From Crocinitomicaceae bacterium (lineage in GTDB: Bacteria; Bacteroidota; Bacteroidia; Flavobacteriales_D; Crocinitomicaceae), in assembly GCA_020635955.1 (NCBI GenBank), contig JACJYW010000004.1, positions 62,001 to 126,000 of the forward strand: a stretch of 64,000 bases of DNA, in the 5' to 3' direction. The translations under genes and the position numbers were made by a program. Of this stretch, positions 1 to 8,226 are shown piece by piece (the stretch's first letter is position 1; the number at the start of each line of letters is the position of its first letter). The notes under the pieces were generated by a model, which saw only the letters and a list, made by a program, of their open reading frames with translations, searched no databases and was not told where the DNA came from.

Positions 1-1680
1 CAAGCTCCGTATGATGTATACTGGTCAACGGGATTTGCTGAATCGGCTTCTAGTGCATCAACAATCGCCAATGTTCCTGCTGGAAATTATTATATCAACG
101 TTACTGATGGAACAGGATGTCATGCCGTAGCAGCAGCACATGTTTCTGACGCAGAGATAACTGTTACGCCTACTATAAATCCATCTTATTGTTCTACTCA
201 AAACGGTTCAGTTGATTTGGTAATCAATTCAACCATGGGAACTGTTAATCAGATATTCTGGTCGAATGGGAATACCACAGCAAATTTATCTGCACAACCT
301 GGTGACTACACCGTATTAATTAAAACTGATGCTGGATGTAAGTACGTTAATTCATTTAACATTCCAAACGAACAATTAGCGCTATCCATTTATGATGTTT
401 GGGGTAATTCCAACTGCTTAACAACACCAAATGGAGCCATTGACATAACAACAATTGGTGGACAAAGCCCTGTTACCTGGTCATGGACTAAAAACGGTTC
501 TCCATTTTCTACTTTAGAAGATCTAAATGCCATTTCAGGTGGCATATATGTTTGCACGGCGACAGATGCGAACTCGTGTGTTGCGACATTAACCCAAACT
601 GTACAAAATTATAACAATGTTTACCTATGGGCTGACAATATTACACCTACATCTTGCGGTGCTAACAATGGGGCTATTGACATCTATATTGATACCTGGG
701 GAGAGATTCCTGCTTCCTATTCATGGAATACAGGAGCTACGACAGAAGATCTAACAGGAGTTGGTGCTGGCACATATACTTTAACTTACACGGATCAATC
801 AGGATGTGAGAATTATCTTACAGTAAACATTCCTTATGTATTACCTTATCAGCCAGAGATCTGTATGTTAACTGTTGATACAACGTATACCTATAATTTG
901 GTTGTTTGGGAAAAGTTGGCAGGTAACACGCCGGATGGATTCAATGTTTATAGAGAAACTGAAACATTTGGAACATTTGAGCAAGTTCATTCTCAGCCAT
1001 TCGCTACAGAATCTTTCTTTATAGATAATTCTGCTTCTCCGATTGACAGATCATGGAGATATTACATCACTTCTTATGATAACTGTGGAAATGAGAGCTA
1101 CCCTAGCTTCATTCACAAAACAATACATATTGTTTCTTCAAGTGCTGGTGGAGGTTCTTATAACGTATCATGGGATAAATACGAAGGATTGAACTATACA
1201 AGTGTAGACCTATATAGACATTCGAATTCTAATGGATGGCAATTTGTAAACAATTTCAGTACCACTCAACTTTCAACAGTGGACACTCCTACTGATACCG
1301 CTGGTCTTGACTACATAGTATCATTCAACCTTGCCAGCGCATGTACTTCGAGTAAAGCACAGGATTACAACTCTTCAAGATCCAATACAACTTCAAGCGT
1401 ATGGAGTCCGGGAGAAGATGTATTGACTATAAAAGATCTTGATCTTGGAACAATTATGGTTTACCCAAATCCAACATCTGGTTCTGTTACGGTATTTATT
1501 GAAAACCCTGAAATGTTTGAAAGAATAGAGTTGAAAAATGTGAATGGACAATTACTAAGTAGCAACATGATACTTGGAGCCTATTCAACTGTTTCATTGG
1601 AAGATTTTACTGATGGAATGTATTTTATATCACTTGTATCAAATGACCAGGTGATTGTAAGAAAGATCATTAAAAAATAA
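1..1680 (+). CDS. SprB-repeat surface protein with T9SS sorting domain (5' end missing)
   Basis: The reading frame is open from base 1, so the gene starts upstream of the window and only its last ~560 residues are seen. The visible part begins with repeats of the SprB type: short beta modules with a W-S-N/T-G core, an A-G-x-Y turn and a closing T-D-x-x-G-C. At least four copies lie in the first ~280 residues. A fibronectin-III-like stretch follows, and the end is a typical type A T9SS sorting domain (V-Y-P-N-P-T-S-G start, D-G-M-Y-F near the end, terminal K-K). SprB repeats occur in Flavobacteriia cell-surface adhesins, including the gliding adhesin SprB. The product is therefore probably exported through the outer membrane and attached to or released from the surface. 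An adhesin role is inferred; no enzyme domain is visible. Confidence 0.88.
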   Translation, partial: QAPYDVYWSTGFAESASSASTIANVPAGNYYINVTDGTGCHAVAAAHVSDAEITVTPTINPSYCSTQNGSVDLVINSTMGTVNQIFWSNGNTTANLSAQPGDYTVLIKTDAGCKYVNSFNIPNEQLALSIYDVWGNSNCLTTPNGAIDITTIGGQSPVTWSWTKNGSPFSTLEDLNAISGGIYVCTATDANSCVATLTQTVQNYNNVYLWADNITPTSCGANNGAIDIYIDTWGEIPASYSWNTGATTEDLTGVGAGTYTLTYTDQSGCENYLTVNIPYVLPYQPEICMLTVDTTYTYNLVVWEKLAGNTPDGFNVYRETETFGTFEQVHSQPFATESFFIDNSASPIDRSWRYYITSYDNCGNESYPSFIHKTIHIVSSSAGGGSYNVSWDKYEGLNYTSVDLYRHSNSNGWQFVNNFSTTQLSTVDTPTDTAGLDYIVSFNLASACTSSKAQDYNSSRSNTTSSVWSPGEDVLTIKDLDLGTIMVYPNPTSGSVTVFIENPEMFERIELKNVNGQLLSSNMILGAYSTVSLEDFTDGMYFISLVSNDQVIVRKIIKK

Positions 1681-1702
1681 TTGAACCTTATCTCTTATAG
1701 AG

Positions 1703-1735
1703 AAAAGCCTTCTGAATTTTCAGGGGGCTTTTTTT
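1703..1735 (+). terminator. Rho-independent terminator between convergent genes
   Basis: The arms AAAAGCC (1703-1709) and GGCTTTT (1726-1732) pair and extend inward through TTCTGA/TCAGGG with G-T pairs, leaving a 4-nt loop. A T-run follows to 1735. It lies 22 bases after the sorting-domain gene and overlaps the stop codon of the convergent prmC. The A-rich left flank means it could also act on the minus strand. Confidence 0.85.
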
Positions 1736-2571
1736 ATTCCTACTACCATCCGATTCTTACCCTGCAGATCCTTTAATGCTTGAACGTCCTTATAATCTCG
1801 TTCCATCAGCAGGACAACGTCCATGGCATATTTTTCATGTACTTCAAATGCCAATACCCCATTATTTAGCAAGATATCACTGCAAAGATCAACTATTCTA
1901 CGATAAAATTTTAATGGATCGTTATCCGGAACAAAAAGAGCTAAATGTGGTTCATAGTCCAACACATTTGTTTCCATTTCAGATTTATCCTGTTCAAGAA
2001 CGTAAGGTGGATTACTGATCACCACATTAAAATGTTCTCCAACCAAAGATTCTGTAAGAATGTCTTTGAGCCAAAAATCAACATCTGCATTAAGATCTTT
2101 CGCATTCGTTTCAGCAATAGATAGTGCCTTGATAGAAACATCCAATCCTACAGCCTGTATTTTTGGTAATGCTAATTTTAACGAAATTGGAATTACCCCG
2201 CTTCCGGTTCCGATATCGAGAATCCTACCCGAAATATTTCTTTCAATGAGGAATTGCACCAACTCTTCAGTTTCAGGTCTGGGAATAAGAACATTTGAAT
2301 TTACTTTAAACTTATAGCCATAGAAATAGGCTTCTCCGAGAATATATTGAATCGGCTCTTTTCTTAATAATCGCTCAACAATTTTCACGAGTTGAATGAG
2401 ATCAGACTCAGAGAGTTTTATTTCTCCTATGAGCATCTCCGATCGACTTATGGAAAAAAGCGATTCACAAGTCCATTCAAAGAAAATATCAATCTCCCTT
2501 TTTGTAAAGTGATCGCATAGTTTTTGATGGAAATAGGATCTAACTCCCTTTAAACTGTTATCCGTAAACAT
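1720..2571 (-). CDS. prmC: Peptide chain release factor N5-glutamine methyltransferase PrmC
   Basis: This cytoplasmic enzyme methylates the GGQ glutamine of release factors RF1 and RF2 using S-adenosylmethionine, which keeps translation termination efficient. The 283-residue length is normal for the family. It has the helical N-terminal domain, the linker motif L-I-P-R-P-E-T-E (95-102), the SAM-binding loop D-I-G-T-G-S-G (119-125) and the catalytic N-P-P-Y (187-190). Its ATG overlaps the stop of the upstream OmpA-family gene by one base (TAATG), so the two are probably translationally coupled. Confidence 0.95.
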   Translation of the reverse strand: MFTDNSLKGVRSYFHQKLCDHFTKREIDIFFEWTCESLFSISRSEMLIGEIKLSESDLIQLVKIVERLLRKEPIQYILGEAYFYGYKFKVNSNVLIPRPETEELVQFLIERNISGRILDIGTGSGVIPISLKLALPKIQAVGLDVSIKALSIAETNAKDLNADVDFWLKDILTESLVGEHFNVVISNPPYVLEQDKSEMETNVLDYEPHLALFVPDNDPLKFYRRIVDLCSDILLNNGVLAFEVHEKYAMDVVLLMERDYKDVQALKDLQGKNRMVVGIKKAP

Positions 2572-4649
2572 TACATTTCAACGATCATAATGTCTGTACG
2601 TCTGTTTAAGGCTCTATTCTCCTCCGTTGTATTTGGCACTTTAGGTTTGGTTTGACCAAATCCTTCATAACTTAGCCTGTTCTTGTCTATTCCATTTGTG
2701 ATCAAATAGTCAACAACCCCTTTCGCTCTATTTTCAGAAAGGACAAGGTTCTCATTAGCATCACCTTTATTATCGGTATGTCCCTGAATAGAAACTTTTA
2801 CTGTAGGATTTTCATTTAAAAATTTAATAAACTGATCGAGTACCCATTTAGCATCATCAGAGAGAGCATATGATTTGGTAGGATACAAAATATTATCCAT
2901 TGTAAATGCCTTACCAACTTCTATTTGCTGAATTTCCATTTCATCAGCTTTAACAAAAGTATTCTTAATTTCTTGTTTTATTTCTTCTTCTTTGATAACC
3001 TGAGTATCAAATGAATATCCTTCTTTTTTAGCACTGATCATAATGTCTTCAGGATTTTCATCATCTACATTAACAACAGCTGCAAACTTACCGTCATCTC
3101 CATTTACATGAAATTCTACGCTTTTACCAGATTCACGATAAGATACTTCTACAACAGCATCCTTCACCGGTTCACCTTTGTCATCTTTTAGTTCACCCTT
3201 GAAGAATGCAACTTTTTTAGGACGTGCCTCTTCATATAGTTCAAAGTAAAAAATATCAAAGGATGATCCCCTACCACCAGTTGTGAAATAGGCTAGTTTT
3301 CCATCCGTTGAAACGATCAATCCTACTTCATTTCCAGCAGTATTGATAGGATAACCAATATTCTTAGGTTCTACCCAACTACCATTTTCTTTTCTGGTAT
3401 AGAAAATATCTGACCCACCAGCTCCTTTTCTCTCCGTTGAACAATCAGAAACAAAGTAAAGAGTTTCACTATCCTGATGTAAAAATGGTGCTTTATCATG
3501 TCCTTCAGAGTTAATAGGTCCTGGTACTGGACGCGCTTGAGACCATTTTCCGTCCTTACCTCTTGTTGAATAGTAAATATCTGTTAACTGTGATCCCTCG
3601 CGCCAGGTAGCAAAATACAATGTGTTTCCGTCTGCAGATAGTGTAGGTTGCGCCTCCCAACCATCCTTAGTATTAATTGCAGGTCCTAAATTCTCAAGAT
3701 CTGTCCATTTAAAATCATTCCCTCCTTCACCGGTGCGCTCAAATTTCGTCACATATATATCGCAATTTGCATGACGTTGATAATCTACTTCCTCACAAGC
3801 ACAAATGAACATTTCTTTGTTGTCTAACGATAATGAGATTCCTCCGTAGTTTGCATATGCGGGTGTATTGAACGGTTGTCTTAGTGCTAGTCCTGAATTG
3901 AAATCACCCGAAGGACTCGGACGTTGACTAAGTGTAAACTCTTCTATCACATTAGATACAATTCCCTTATCCGTATCCTTACCTTTTCTTGTAAAGAATA
4001 ATAATTCATTGTCTGGAGAGATCATAGGTAAGTATTCATCCTTGTCTGAAGAAACATATTCTACTTTAACAGGCTCGTAAGGTACAGGTGAATTAAAGAA
4101 TTTGTCAAAGAACTCCATTTCAGGCAAGATTTCTTCAACGTCTTTTTTATTCTTTGAATAAGTATCACTGTATTTATTTGGATCCCTTTCATTGAATTCA
4201 AGAAACTTCTTGAAATACATAGAAGCCTGCCCTTTATCATTTAGCGTGTAATAAATAACTCCCAATTTGTAGTATGGATCTGAATGAAATTCAGCACAGT
4301 CTTTTATTACTGTTTTATAGGATTTTGCTGCTCCTTCGTAAGCCACTTTCAACTGATTGTAATTGGCTCTACCTTCTTCGAATTGGTCCTGAACAGCTAA
4401 TGCCAGTTCATAATTAAAATTTGCAAATGAGTATTGCACAAAGGCATTGTCAGGAGCCAACGCTATCGCATCAGTATATGCTTTGATCCGCTCCATTTTC
4501 TCTGCTTTAGGATCTTCAGCCACCTTAAGGAGCTTGGCAATTTTTTTGTCTTCGGGCTCAACACAAGACTCATCATCTTCATCCTGAGCGAAGGAAATAA
4601 CATTAAAACAATAAAATACAGATAAGGTTAAGAGTAATTTTAATTTCAT
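2571..4649 (-). CDS. PorE-like OmpA-family envelope protein (TPR, propeller, regulatory-like domain, OmpA)
   Basis: This 692-residue protein starts with a signal peptide ending near residue 21 (S-F-A-Q). An acidic segment and a TPR-like helical region follow to about residue 170. A WD40-like/PD40 beta-propeller covers about 200-490, with repeated S-x-D-G-x-x-L-Y-F blades. A carboxypeptidase-regulatory-like beta sandwich covers about 495-570. The C-terminal OmpA peptidoglycan-binding domain has G-H-T-D-N-K-G, the L-S-E-N-R-A-K-G-V helix and N-R-R-T-D. This domain order matches PorE of the type IX secretion system, which tethers the PorKLMN complex to peptidoglycan. The window has many T9SS cargo genes but no other secretion component, so calling it PorE rather than another OmpA/PD40 paralogue is inference. 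Confidence 0.85.
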   Translation of the reverse strand: MKLKLLLTLSVFYCFNVISFAQDEDDESCVEPEDKKIAKLLKVAEDPKAEKMERIKAYTDAIALAPDNAFVQYSFANFNYELALAVQDQFEEGRANYNQLKVAYEGAAKSYKTVIKDCAEFHSDPYYKLGVIYYTLNDKGQASMYFKKFLEFNERDPNKYSDTYSKNKKDVEEILPEMEFFDKFFNSPVPYEPVKVEYVSSDKDEYLPMISPDNELLFFTRKGKDTDKGIVSNVIEEFTLSQRPSPSGDFNSGLALRQPFNTPAYANYGGISLSLDNKEMFICACEEVDYQRHANCDIYVTKFERTGEGGNDFKWTDLENLGPAINTKDGWEAQPTLSADGNTLYFATWREGSQLTDIYYSTRGKDGKWSQARPVPGPINSEGHDKAPFLHQDSETLYFVSDCSTERKGAGGSDIFYTRKENGSWVEPKNIGYPINTAGNEVGLIVSTDGKLAYFTTGGRGSSFDIFYFELYEEARPKKVAFFKGELKDDKGEPVKDAVVEVSYRESGKSVEFHVNGDDGKFAAVVNVDDENPEDIMISAKKEGYSFDTQVIKEEEIKQEIKNTFVKADEMEIQQIEVGKAFTMDNILYPTKSYALSDDAKWVLDQFIKFLNENPTVKVSIQGHTDNKGDANENLVLSENRAKGVVDYLITNGIDKNRLSYEGFGQTKPKVPNTTEENRALNRRTDIMIVEM

Positions 4650-4740
4650 GTGGTTTGTTGCTTAGTTAGTATTTTTCAATGTTATAGAGAACATTTACAA
4701 AAACTATTCCTAAAGTTAATTACTTAAAATCTAGTTTTGG

Positions 4741-5367
4741 TTACACTTTTTGAAAAAGATAAAACCTCAAAATAAGATCAAAACTTAAAATTCTACTTGT
4801 AAAATTAGACACATCAAAAAGTACAGCATCACTTTTCCAGAGTTCAAGAAAATGGTATCGTGAAGTGACACCAAATTCGAATAAACCTTTATCTCTTTCC
4901 ATTAAGGTGCTGACCCCTATTCCACCATAAGGCTGAAATGCATTGATCTGTGAAGAAATATCTACACCGTACCCTGACCAGGACTGGTTGATCACATTAT
5001 AATTGATTCCTCCGCCAAAAAGCAGATACCAATTACCGCTCATTGCGTAATTGACCATAACAGGGAGATGTAAAGAACCAAATCTCCTACTGCTTATCAA
5101 TTGATTATTGAAACGGTTATCGAAGGCATTATATTCAAAAGTTAGGCCTGAATTGACCGCTACCTTTTCAGAGAACCAATATTTTAACGCTAATCCGGCA
5201 TTAAAACCATAACCACTTTCAGCTGATCTTATTCCGGATGATTTTTGACGGTGAGTATTCAATACCCAGCAAGGAGAAACGTCCACGCCCAATTGCAATC
5301 CTTCTTGTGATAAAGAGAGATTTGAGCTGTTTATAATAAGTAAAAGGATCAAAAGGGATTTTCTCAT
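4741..5367 (-). CDS. Outer-membrane beta-barrel protein (PorT-like fold), function unknown
   Basis: A signal peptide (M-R-K-S-L-L-I-L-L-L, cleavage near residue 20, S-L-S-Q) precedes about 185 residues of alternating hydrophobic and polar strands with many Gly, Tyr and Phe. The last strand ends in an aromatic-rich L-R-F-Y-L-F. Its length of 208 residues fits the eight-stranded outer-membrane barrels common in Bacteroidota. The gene sits 21 bases after the HD-hydrolase gene and is probably in the same transcript. No specific ligand can be assigned. Confidence 0.75.
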   Translation of the reverse strand: MRKSLLILLLIINSSNLSLSQEGLQLGVDVSPCWVLNTHRQKSSGIRSAESGYGFNAGLALKYWFSEKVAVNSGLTFEYNAFDNRFNNQLISSRRFGSLHLPVMVNYAMSGNWYLLFGGGINYNVINQSWSGYGVDISSQINAFQPYGGIGVSTLMERDKGLFEFGVTSRYHFLELWKSDAVLFDVSNFTSRILSFDLILRFYLFQKV

Positions 5368-5388
5368 ACTTCAAATTTATAAATCAGC

Positions 5389-6045
5389 TTAGAATTTTCC
5401 TTCCCATTCGCCATAAAATTGCTTTAAGAACTCTTCCATATATTGATGTCTCTTTTCTGCCAGTGATTTACCAGTAGTTGTATTCATCAATTGTTTTAAT
5501 TTAAGAAGTTTCTCATAAAAATGATTAATCGTATGCGTTCTGGTTTTTCGATATTGATCTTCAGATTGAAAATCCACTGGTAATACTTCCGGATCATAGA
5601 TCATGTTCCCAAACTTACCTCCAAAAGCGAATGTTCTTGCTATTCCAATAGCACCAATTGCATCTAATCGATCAGCATCCTGTACGATCAAACCTTCAAT
5701 GCTTTTCATTTTATTTTCACCAATTCCGCCCTTAAATGAGCAGTTATGCACAATGTGAAGCACCTGTTCAATAGCATCTGAAGAAACGTTCAGGGCAGAC
5801 AATATCTGATTCACACGTTCATTGGTTTCCTTCTCAAAATCCTCAACAAATTTGTGATCTGCCACATCATGTAATAGAGCTCCTAATTCAACAATAAAAG
5901 GATCACATTCTTCATTAGCCGAAATGAGTTTAGCATTCTTCCAAACCCTTTCAATATGATACCAATCATGCCCAGTTTCTTCTCCCGAGAACTTTTGCTT
6001 CATTTGATGAGCAACTTCTGCTATAATTTCTTCAGTTGAAAGCAT
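5389..6045 (-). CDS. HD-domain metal-dependent phosphohydrolase
   Basis: This is a predicted cytoplasmic HD-superfamily phosphohydrolase of 218 residues. The metal ligands are visible: H-D-W-Y-H in the first helix, L-L-H-D-V-A-D-H (the H-D pair), H-I-V-H-N-C and Q-D-A-D-R-L-D-A-I-G. That order matches the YedJ/YpgQ group, some members of which hydrolyse nucleotides. The substrate here is unknown. I chose the ATG at 6045, because the in-frame ATG at 6060 lies inside the terminator hairpin of the upstream gene. Confidence 0.88.
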   Translation of the reverse strand: MLSTEEIIAEVAHQMKQKFSGEETGHDWYHIERVWKNAKLISANEECDPFIVELGALLHDVADHKFVEDFEKETNERVNQILSALNVSSDAIEQVLHIVHNCSFKGGIGENKMKSIEGLIVQDADRLDAIGAIGIARTFAFGGKFGNMIYDPEVLPVDFQSEDQYRKTRTHTINHFYEKLLKLKQLMNTTTGKSLAEKRHQYMEEFLKQFYGEWEGKF

Positions 6046-6071
6046 AAAAAAACCCCGCATATAGCGGGGTT
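6046..6071 (-). terminator. Rho-independent terminator after the T9SS-secreted protein gene
   Basis: On the minus strand an 8-bp perfect stem (AACCCCGC / GCGGGGTT, 6064-6071 with 6051-6058), a 5-nt loop and a T-run (6052 down to 6046) follow the stop at 6092. The downstream HD-hydrolase start codon at 6045 lies directly after the T-run, so that gene depends on read-through or its own start signal. Confidence 0.9.
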
Positions 6072-6091
6072 AAATTTATTGATTATGTTCC

Positions 6092-6901
6092 TTATTTAGA
6101 AACTACGAATTTGTCAGTTTTAACTACTTCGTTATTATTGATAACCTGGTAGAAATAAACTCCATTTTGATATTTTACTGTAGACAAAGTTTCAACTGAA
6201 GAGTTTACAACGATATTGTCAACGATTCTTCCACTTAGATCCAATACTTTGATATAATCAACATCATTGTTTCCTAAGTTAAAGTTAACCTCAGTAGTAG
6301 CAGGGTTAGGATAAACATTGATAGCAGTTAAACCTTGCTCATCAAATCCAACACCTGAAGGCTCGAAAATCTGAACATCATCTACAATTACAGTAGAGTT
6401 ATAGTTGTTCGGAGATTTTGAAGAGTAGATATCAACTGAAATTGCATCAAAAGTTGTAGCTGATGTCAAGTCATAAGTCAATGTATAAACTGATCCTGGA
6501 GTTGTATTCCCAGCATGCATTTCAATCAAGAAAACCTGAACAGGATTAACACCATTCCATGTATAAACCATTACTCTAGCAGTATCAGTTCCTAACATTG
6601 CAGGTCTAGCATTCAACTTAACTGAATCAGGAACAACACTCATATCTTGATAAACCCAAGATCCAGCAAGAGAGTCATTTCCTCCAACGTCATCTTTGTA
6701 AACATTTTTTACTCCCATTGAGTAAGTTCCAGAGATTGCTAAAATTCCAGATGCCTGAAACATAGAATCTTGAGCTCCAAGAGGAGTCCATCCTGTTGCA
6801 GTTAAAGGAGTACCTGACCAAGTTTCAAAGTCAAGGTTAGTTTGAGCGTTAACCGCCATTGTTGCGAACATTGCAACGAACAAAAAGTAAATTTTTCTCA
6901 T
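6092..6901 (-). CDS. T9SS-secreted protein with N-terminal beta-sandwich domain
   Basis: From the ATG at 6901 the protein has about 269 residues. A signal peptide (M-R-K-I-Y-F-L-F, ending N-A-Q near residue 20) is followed by a beta-rich domain beginning L-D-F-E-T-W. That start is typical of secreted jelly-roll or carbohydrate-binding-like modules in this phylum. A type A sorting domain closes the protein (V-Y-P-N-P-A-T-T-E ... N-G-V-Y-F-Y ... V-V-S-K). No catalytic motif is seen. An ATG at 6925 is excluded because it falls within the -7 promoter element and upstream of the predicted transcription start. A strong promoter and terminator suggest it is well expressed as a single gene. Confidence 0.85.
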   Translation of the reverse strand: MRKIYFLFVAMFATMAVNAQTNLDFETWSGTPLTATGWTPLGAQDSMFQASGILAISGTYSMGVKNVYKDDVGGNDSLAGSWVYQDMSVVPDSVKLNARPAMLGTDTARVMVYTWNGVNPVQVFLIEMHAGNTTPGSVYTLTYDLTSATTFDAISVDIYSSKSPNNYNSTVIVDDVQIFEPSGVGFDEQGLTAINVYPNPATTEVNFNLGNNDVDYIKVLDLSGRIVDNIVVNSSVETLSTVKYQNGVYFYQVINNNEVVKTDKFVVSK

Positions 6902-6922
6902 AATATTAATTTTAAGTTTAGC

Positions 6923-6954
6923 CAAATATACGGCAATTATTACTAGAATTCCAA
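6923..6954 (-). promoter_or_regulatory. Bacteroidota-type promoter of the T9SS-secreted protein gene
   Basis: On the minus strand TTG (6954-6952), a 21-base spacer and TATATTTG (6930-6923) match the Bacteroidota -33/-7 consensus TTG / TAnnTTTG. Transcription would start near 6916, about 15 bases before the ATG at 6901. This fixes the start codon choice. Confidence 0.75.
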
Positions 6955-7023
6955 TCTGAATATCGAATTATTACCAGCGGTTTGTTTACAACATAATCGG
7001 TCAAATAAAAATTCACTATCTCT

Positions 7024-7051
7024 TTTGGTTCAATCTGATAGCATATATTTG
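7024..7051 (+). promoter_or_regulatory. Bacteroidota-type promoter of the ElaA-like acetyltransferase gene
   Basis: TTTG (7024-7027) and TATATTTG (7044-7051) are separated by 16 bases, matching the -33 and -7 elements of the phylum. The predicted start near 7058 leaves a leader of about 10 bases before the ATG at 7068. Confidence 0.7.
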
Positions 7052-7067
7052 AGAAGAGAATCGCAGC

Positions 7068-7523
7068 ATGAAAATCGATATAAGACATTATTCTGAGGTC
7101 ACTAAAGATGAACTATATGACCTGTTATCGCTTAGAATAGAAGTATTTGTTATTGAACAGAATTGCCCATATCAGGATTTGGATGGGCTGGATAAAGACG
7201 CCTATCATTTAACAGTAGTAGATGAAGGTAAGATCATTGGCACATTGAGAATTCTCAAATCCGGGATTGTTTACCCTGAAGTAGCGATTGGCAGAGTGGT
7301 TAGTCACCCAGCACACAGAGGTGAACAGTTAGGATATTTGATGATGCAAAAAGCTATGCAATTCATAGAAGAAGAATTGAATGAAGAAAGCATCCGTCTC
7401 TCGGCACAAACGCATTTGTGTCATTTTTATGAGAAATGCGGTTTCAGTTCAACGGGAAAAGAATATTTGGAAGACGGAATTCCTCACACCGAAATGCTAT
7501 ATTCATTAATTCAACCTAAGTAA
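7068..7523 (+). CDS. GNAT-family N-acetyltransferase, ElaA-like
   Basis: This 151-residue cytoplasmic protein has a single GNAT fold. The N-terminal L-R-I-E-V-F-V-I-E-Q followed by C-P-Y-Q-D-L-D-G-L-D is the hallmark of the ElaA subgroup. The acetyl-CoA pyrophosphate loop is at I-G-R-V-V-S-H-P-A-H-R-G-E-Q-L-G. ElaA-group substrates are not well established, so the acceptor is left open. It has its own promoter and precedes an ABC transporter pair by 58 bases. Confidence 0.88.
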   Translation: MKIDIRHYSEVTKDELYDLLSLRIEVFVIEQNCPYQDLDGLDKDAYHLTVVDEGKIIGTLRILKSGIVYPEVAIGRVVSHPAHRGEQLGYLMMQKAMQFIEEELNEESIRLSAQTHLCHFYEKCGFSSTGKEYLEDGIPHTEMLYSLIQPK

Positions 7524-7581
7524 ATCAACGTTTTAGCGAATTGGCAAAGATTTTGATTTAATTATGCAAACATACTAAACC

Positions 7582-8223
7582 ATGACATTAGAATTAAATA
7601 ACGTACTACCTACTCCACTTCAGGAATACCCACATGCTTCCAATAGTGTCTGGAAAAACAATTTCAGTATTGATTTCCCTAAAAAAGTATTACTCAATGC
7701 TAGCAGTGGCAAAGGCAAATCTACTTTTGTGAACACCATTTATGGATTGAGAAAAGATTATACGGGATTCGTTAAACTGGACAATAAAGATATTTCCACT
7801 TTAAGTTTGGATGAATGGGTTGAACTGAGAAAAAACAAATTAAGTGTTGTATTTCAAGACCTTCAATTATTCCCTGAATTAACTGTTTGGGAAAATCTGA
7901 TCCTGAAGAATGATCTTACCCAACATCAAAAAGAAGGGAGGATCATGGAAATGTTGGAGATTTTGGGTATACCAGGTAAAAAAGATCAGGTTTGCAAGAC
8001 GCTTTCTTTAGGTCAGCAACAAAGAGTTGCCATCATTAGATCATTACTTCAACCCTTTGAGTTATTGTTGATGGATGAGCCATTCAGCCATCTTGATGAA
8101 GAAAATGCCGCCATTGCTTTAAGGTTAATCGTAGAGGAAACTGACAAGAATAAAGGAGGATTCATTTTAACATCATTAGGCAGTCATCATGGATTTCAGT
8201 ATGAACAAGAATTAACACTTTAA
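7582..8223 (+). CDS. ABC transporter ATP-binding protein (LolD/MacB/FtsE type)
   Basis: This 213-residue ATPase is encoded 3 bases before a membrane permease gene. Walker A is A-S-S-G-K-G-K-S-T (40-48), the Q-loop is V-F-Q-D-L-Q-L-F-P-E, the signature is L-S-L-G-Q-Q-Q-R and Walker B is L-L-L-M-D-E-P-F followed by a D-loop S-H-L-D. The signature has Leu in place of the first Gly of LSGGQ. The H-loop region reads I-L-T-S-L-G-S-H-H, so the switch histidine is displaced relative to the usual T-H-D. With its FtsX-like partner it most resembles transporters that do mechanical work on lipoproteins or envelope substrates. The substrate is unknown. Confidence 0.88.
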   Translation: MTLELNNVLPTPLQEYPHASNSVWKNNFSIDFPKKVLLNASSGKGKSTFVNTIYGLRKDYTGFVKLDNKDISTLSLDEWVELRKNKLSVVFQDLQLFPELTVWENLILKNDLTQHQKEGRIMEMLEILGIPGKKDQVCKTLSLGQQQRVAIIRSLLQPFELLLMDEPFSHLDEENAAIALRLIVEETDKNKGGFILTSLGSHHGFQYEQELTL

Positions 8224-8226
8224 GCC

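Noticed and set aside
6046..6060. N-terminal extension of the HD hydrolase
   Set aside because: The extra codons are part of a perfect terminator stem and T-run.
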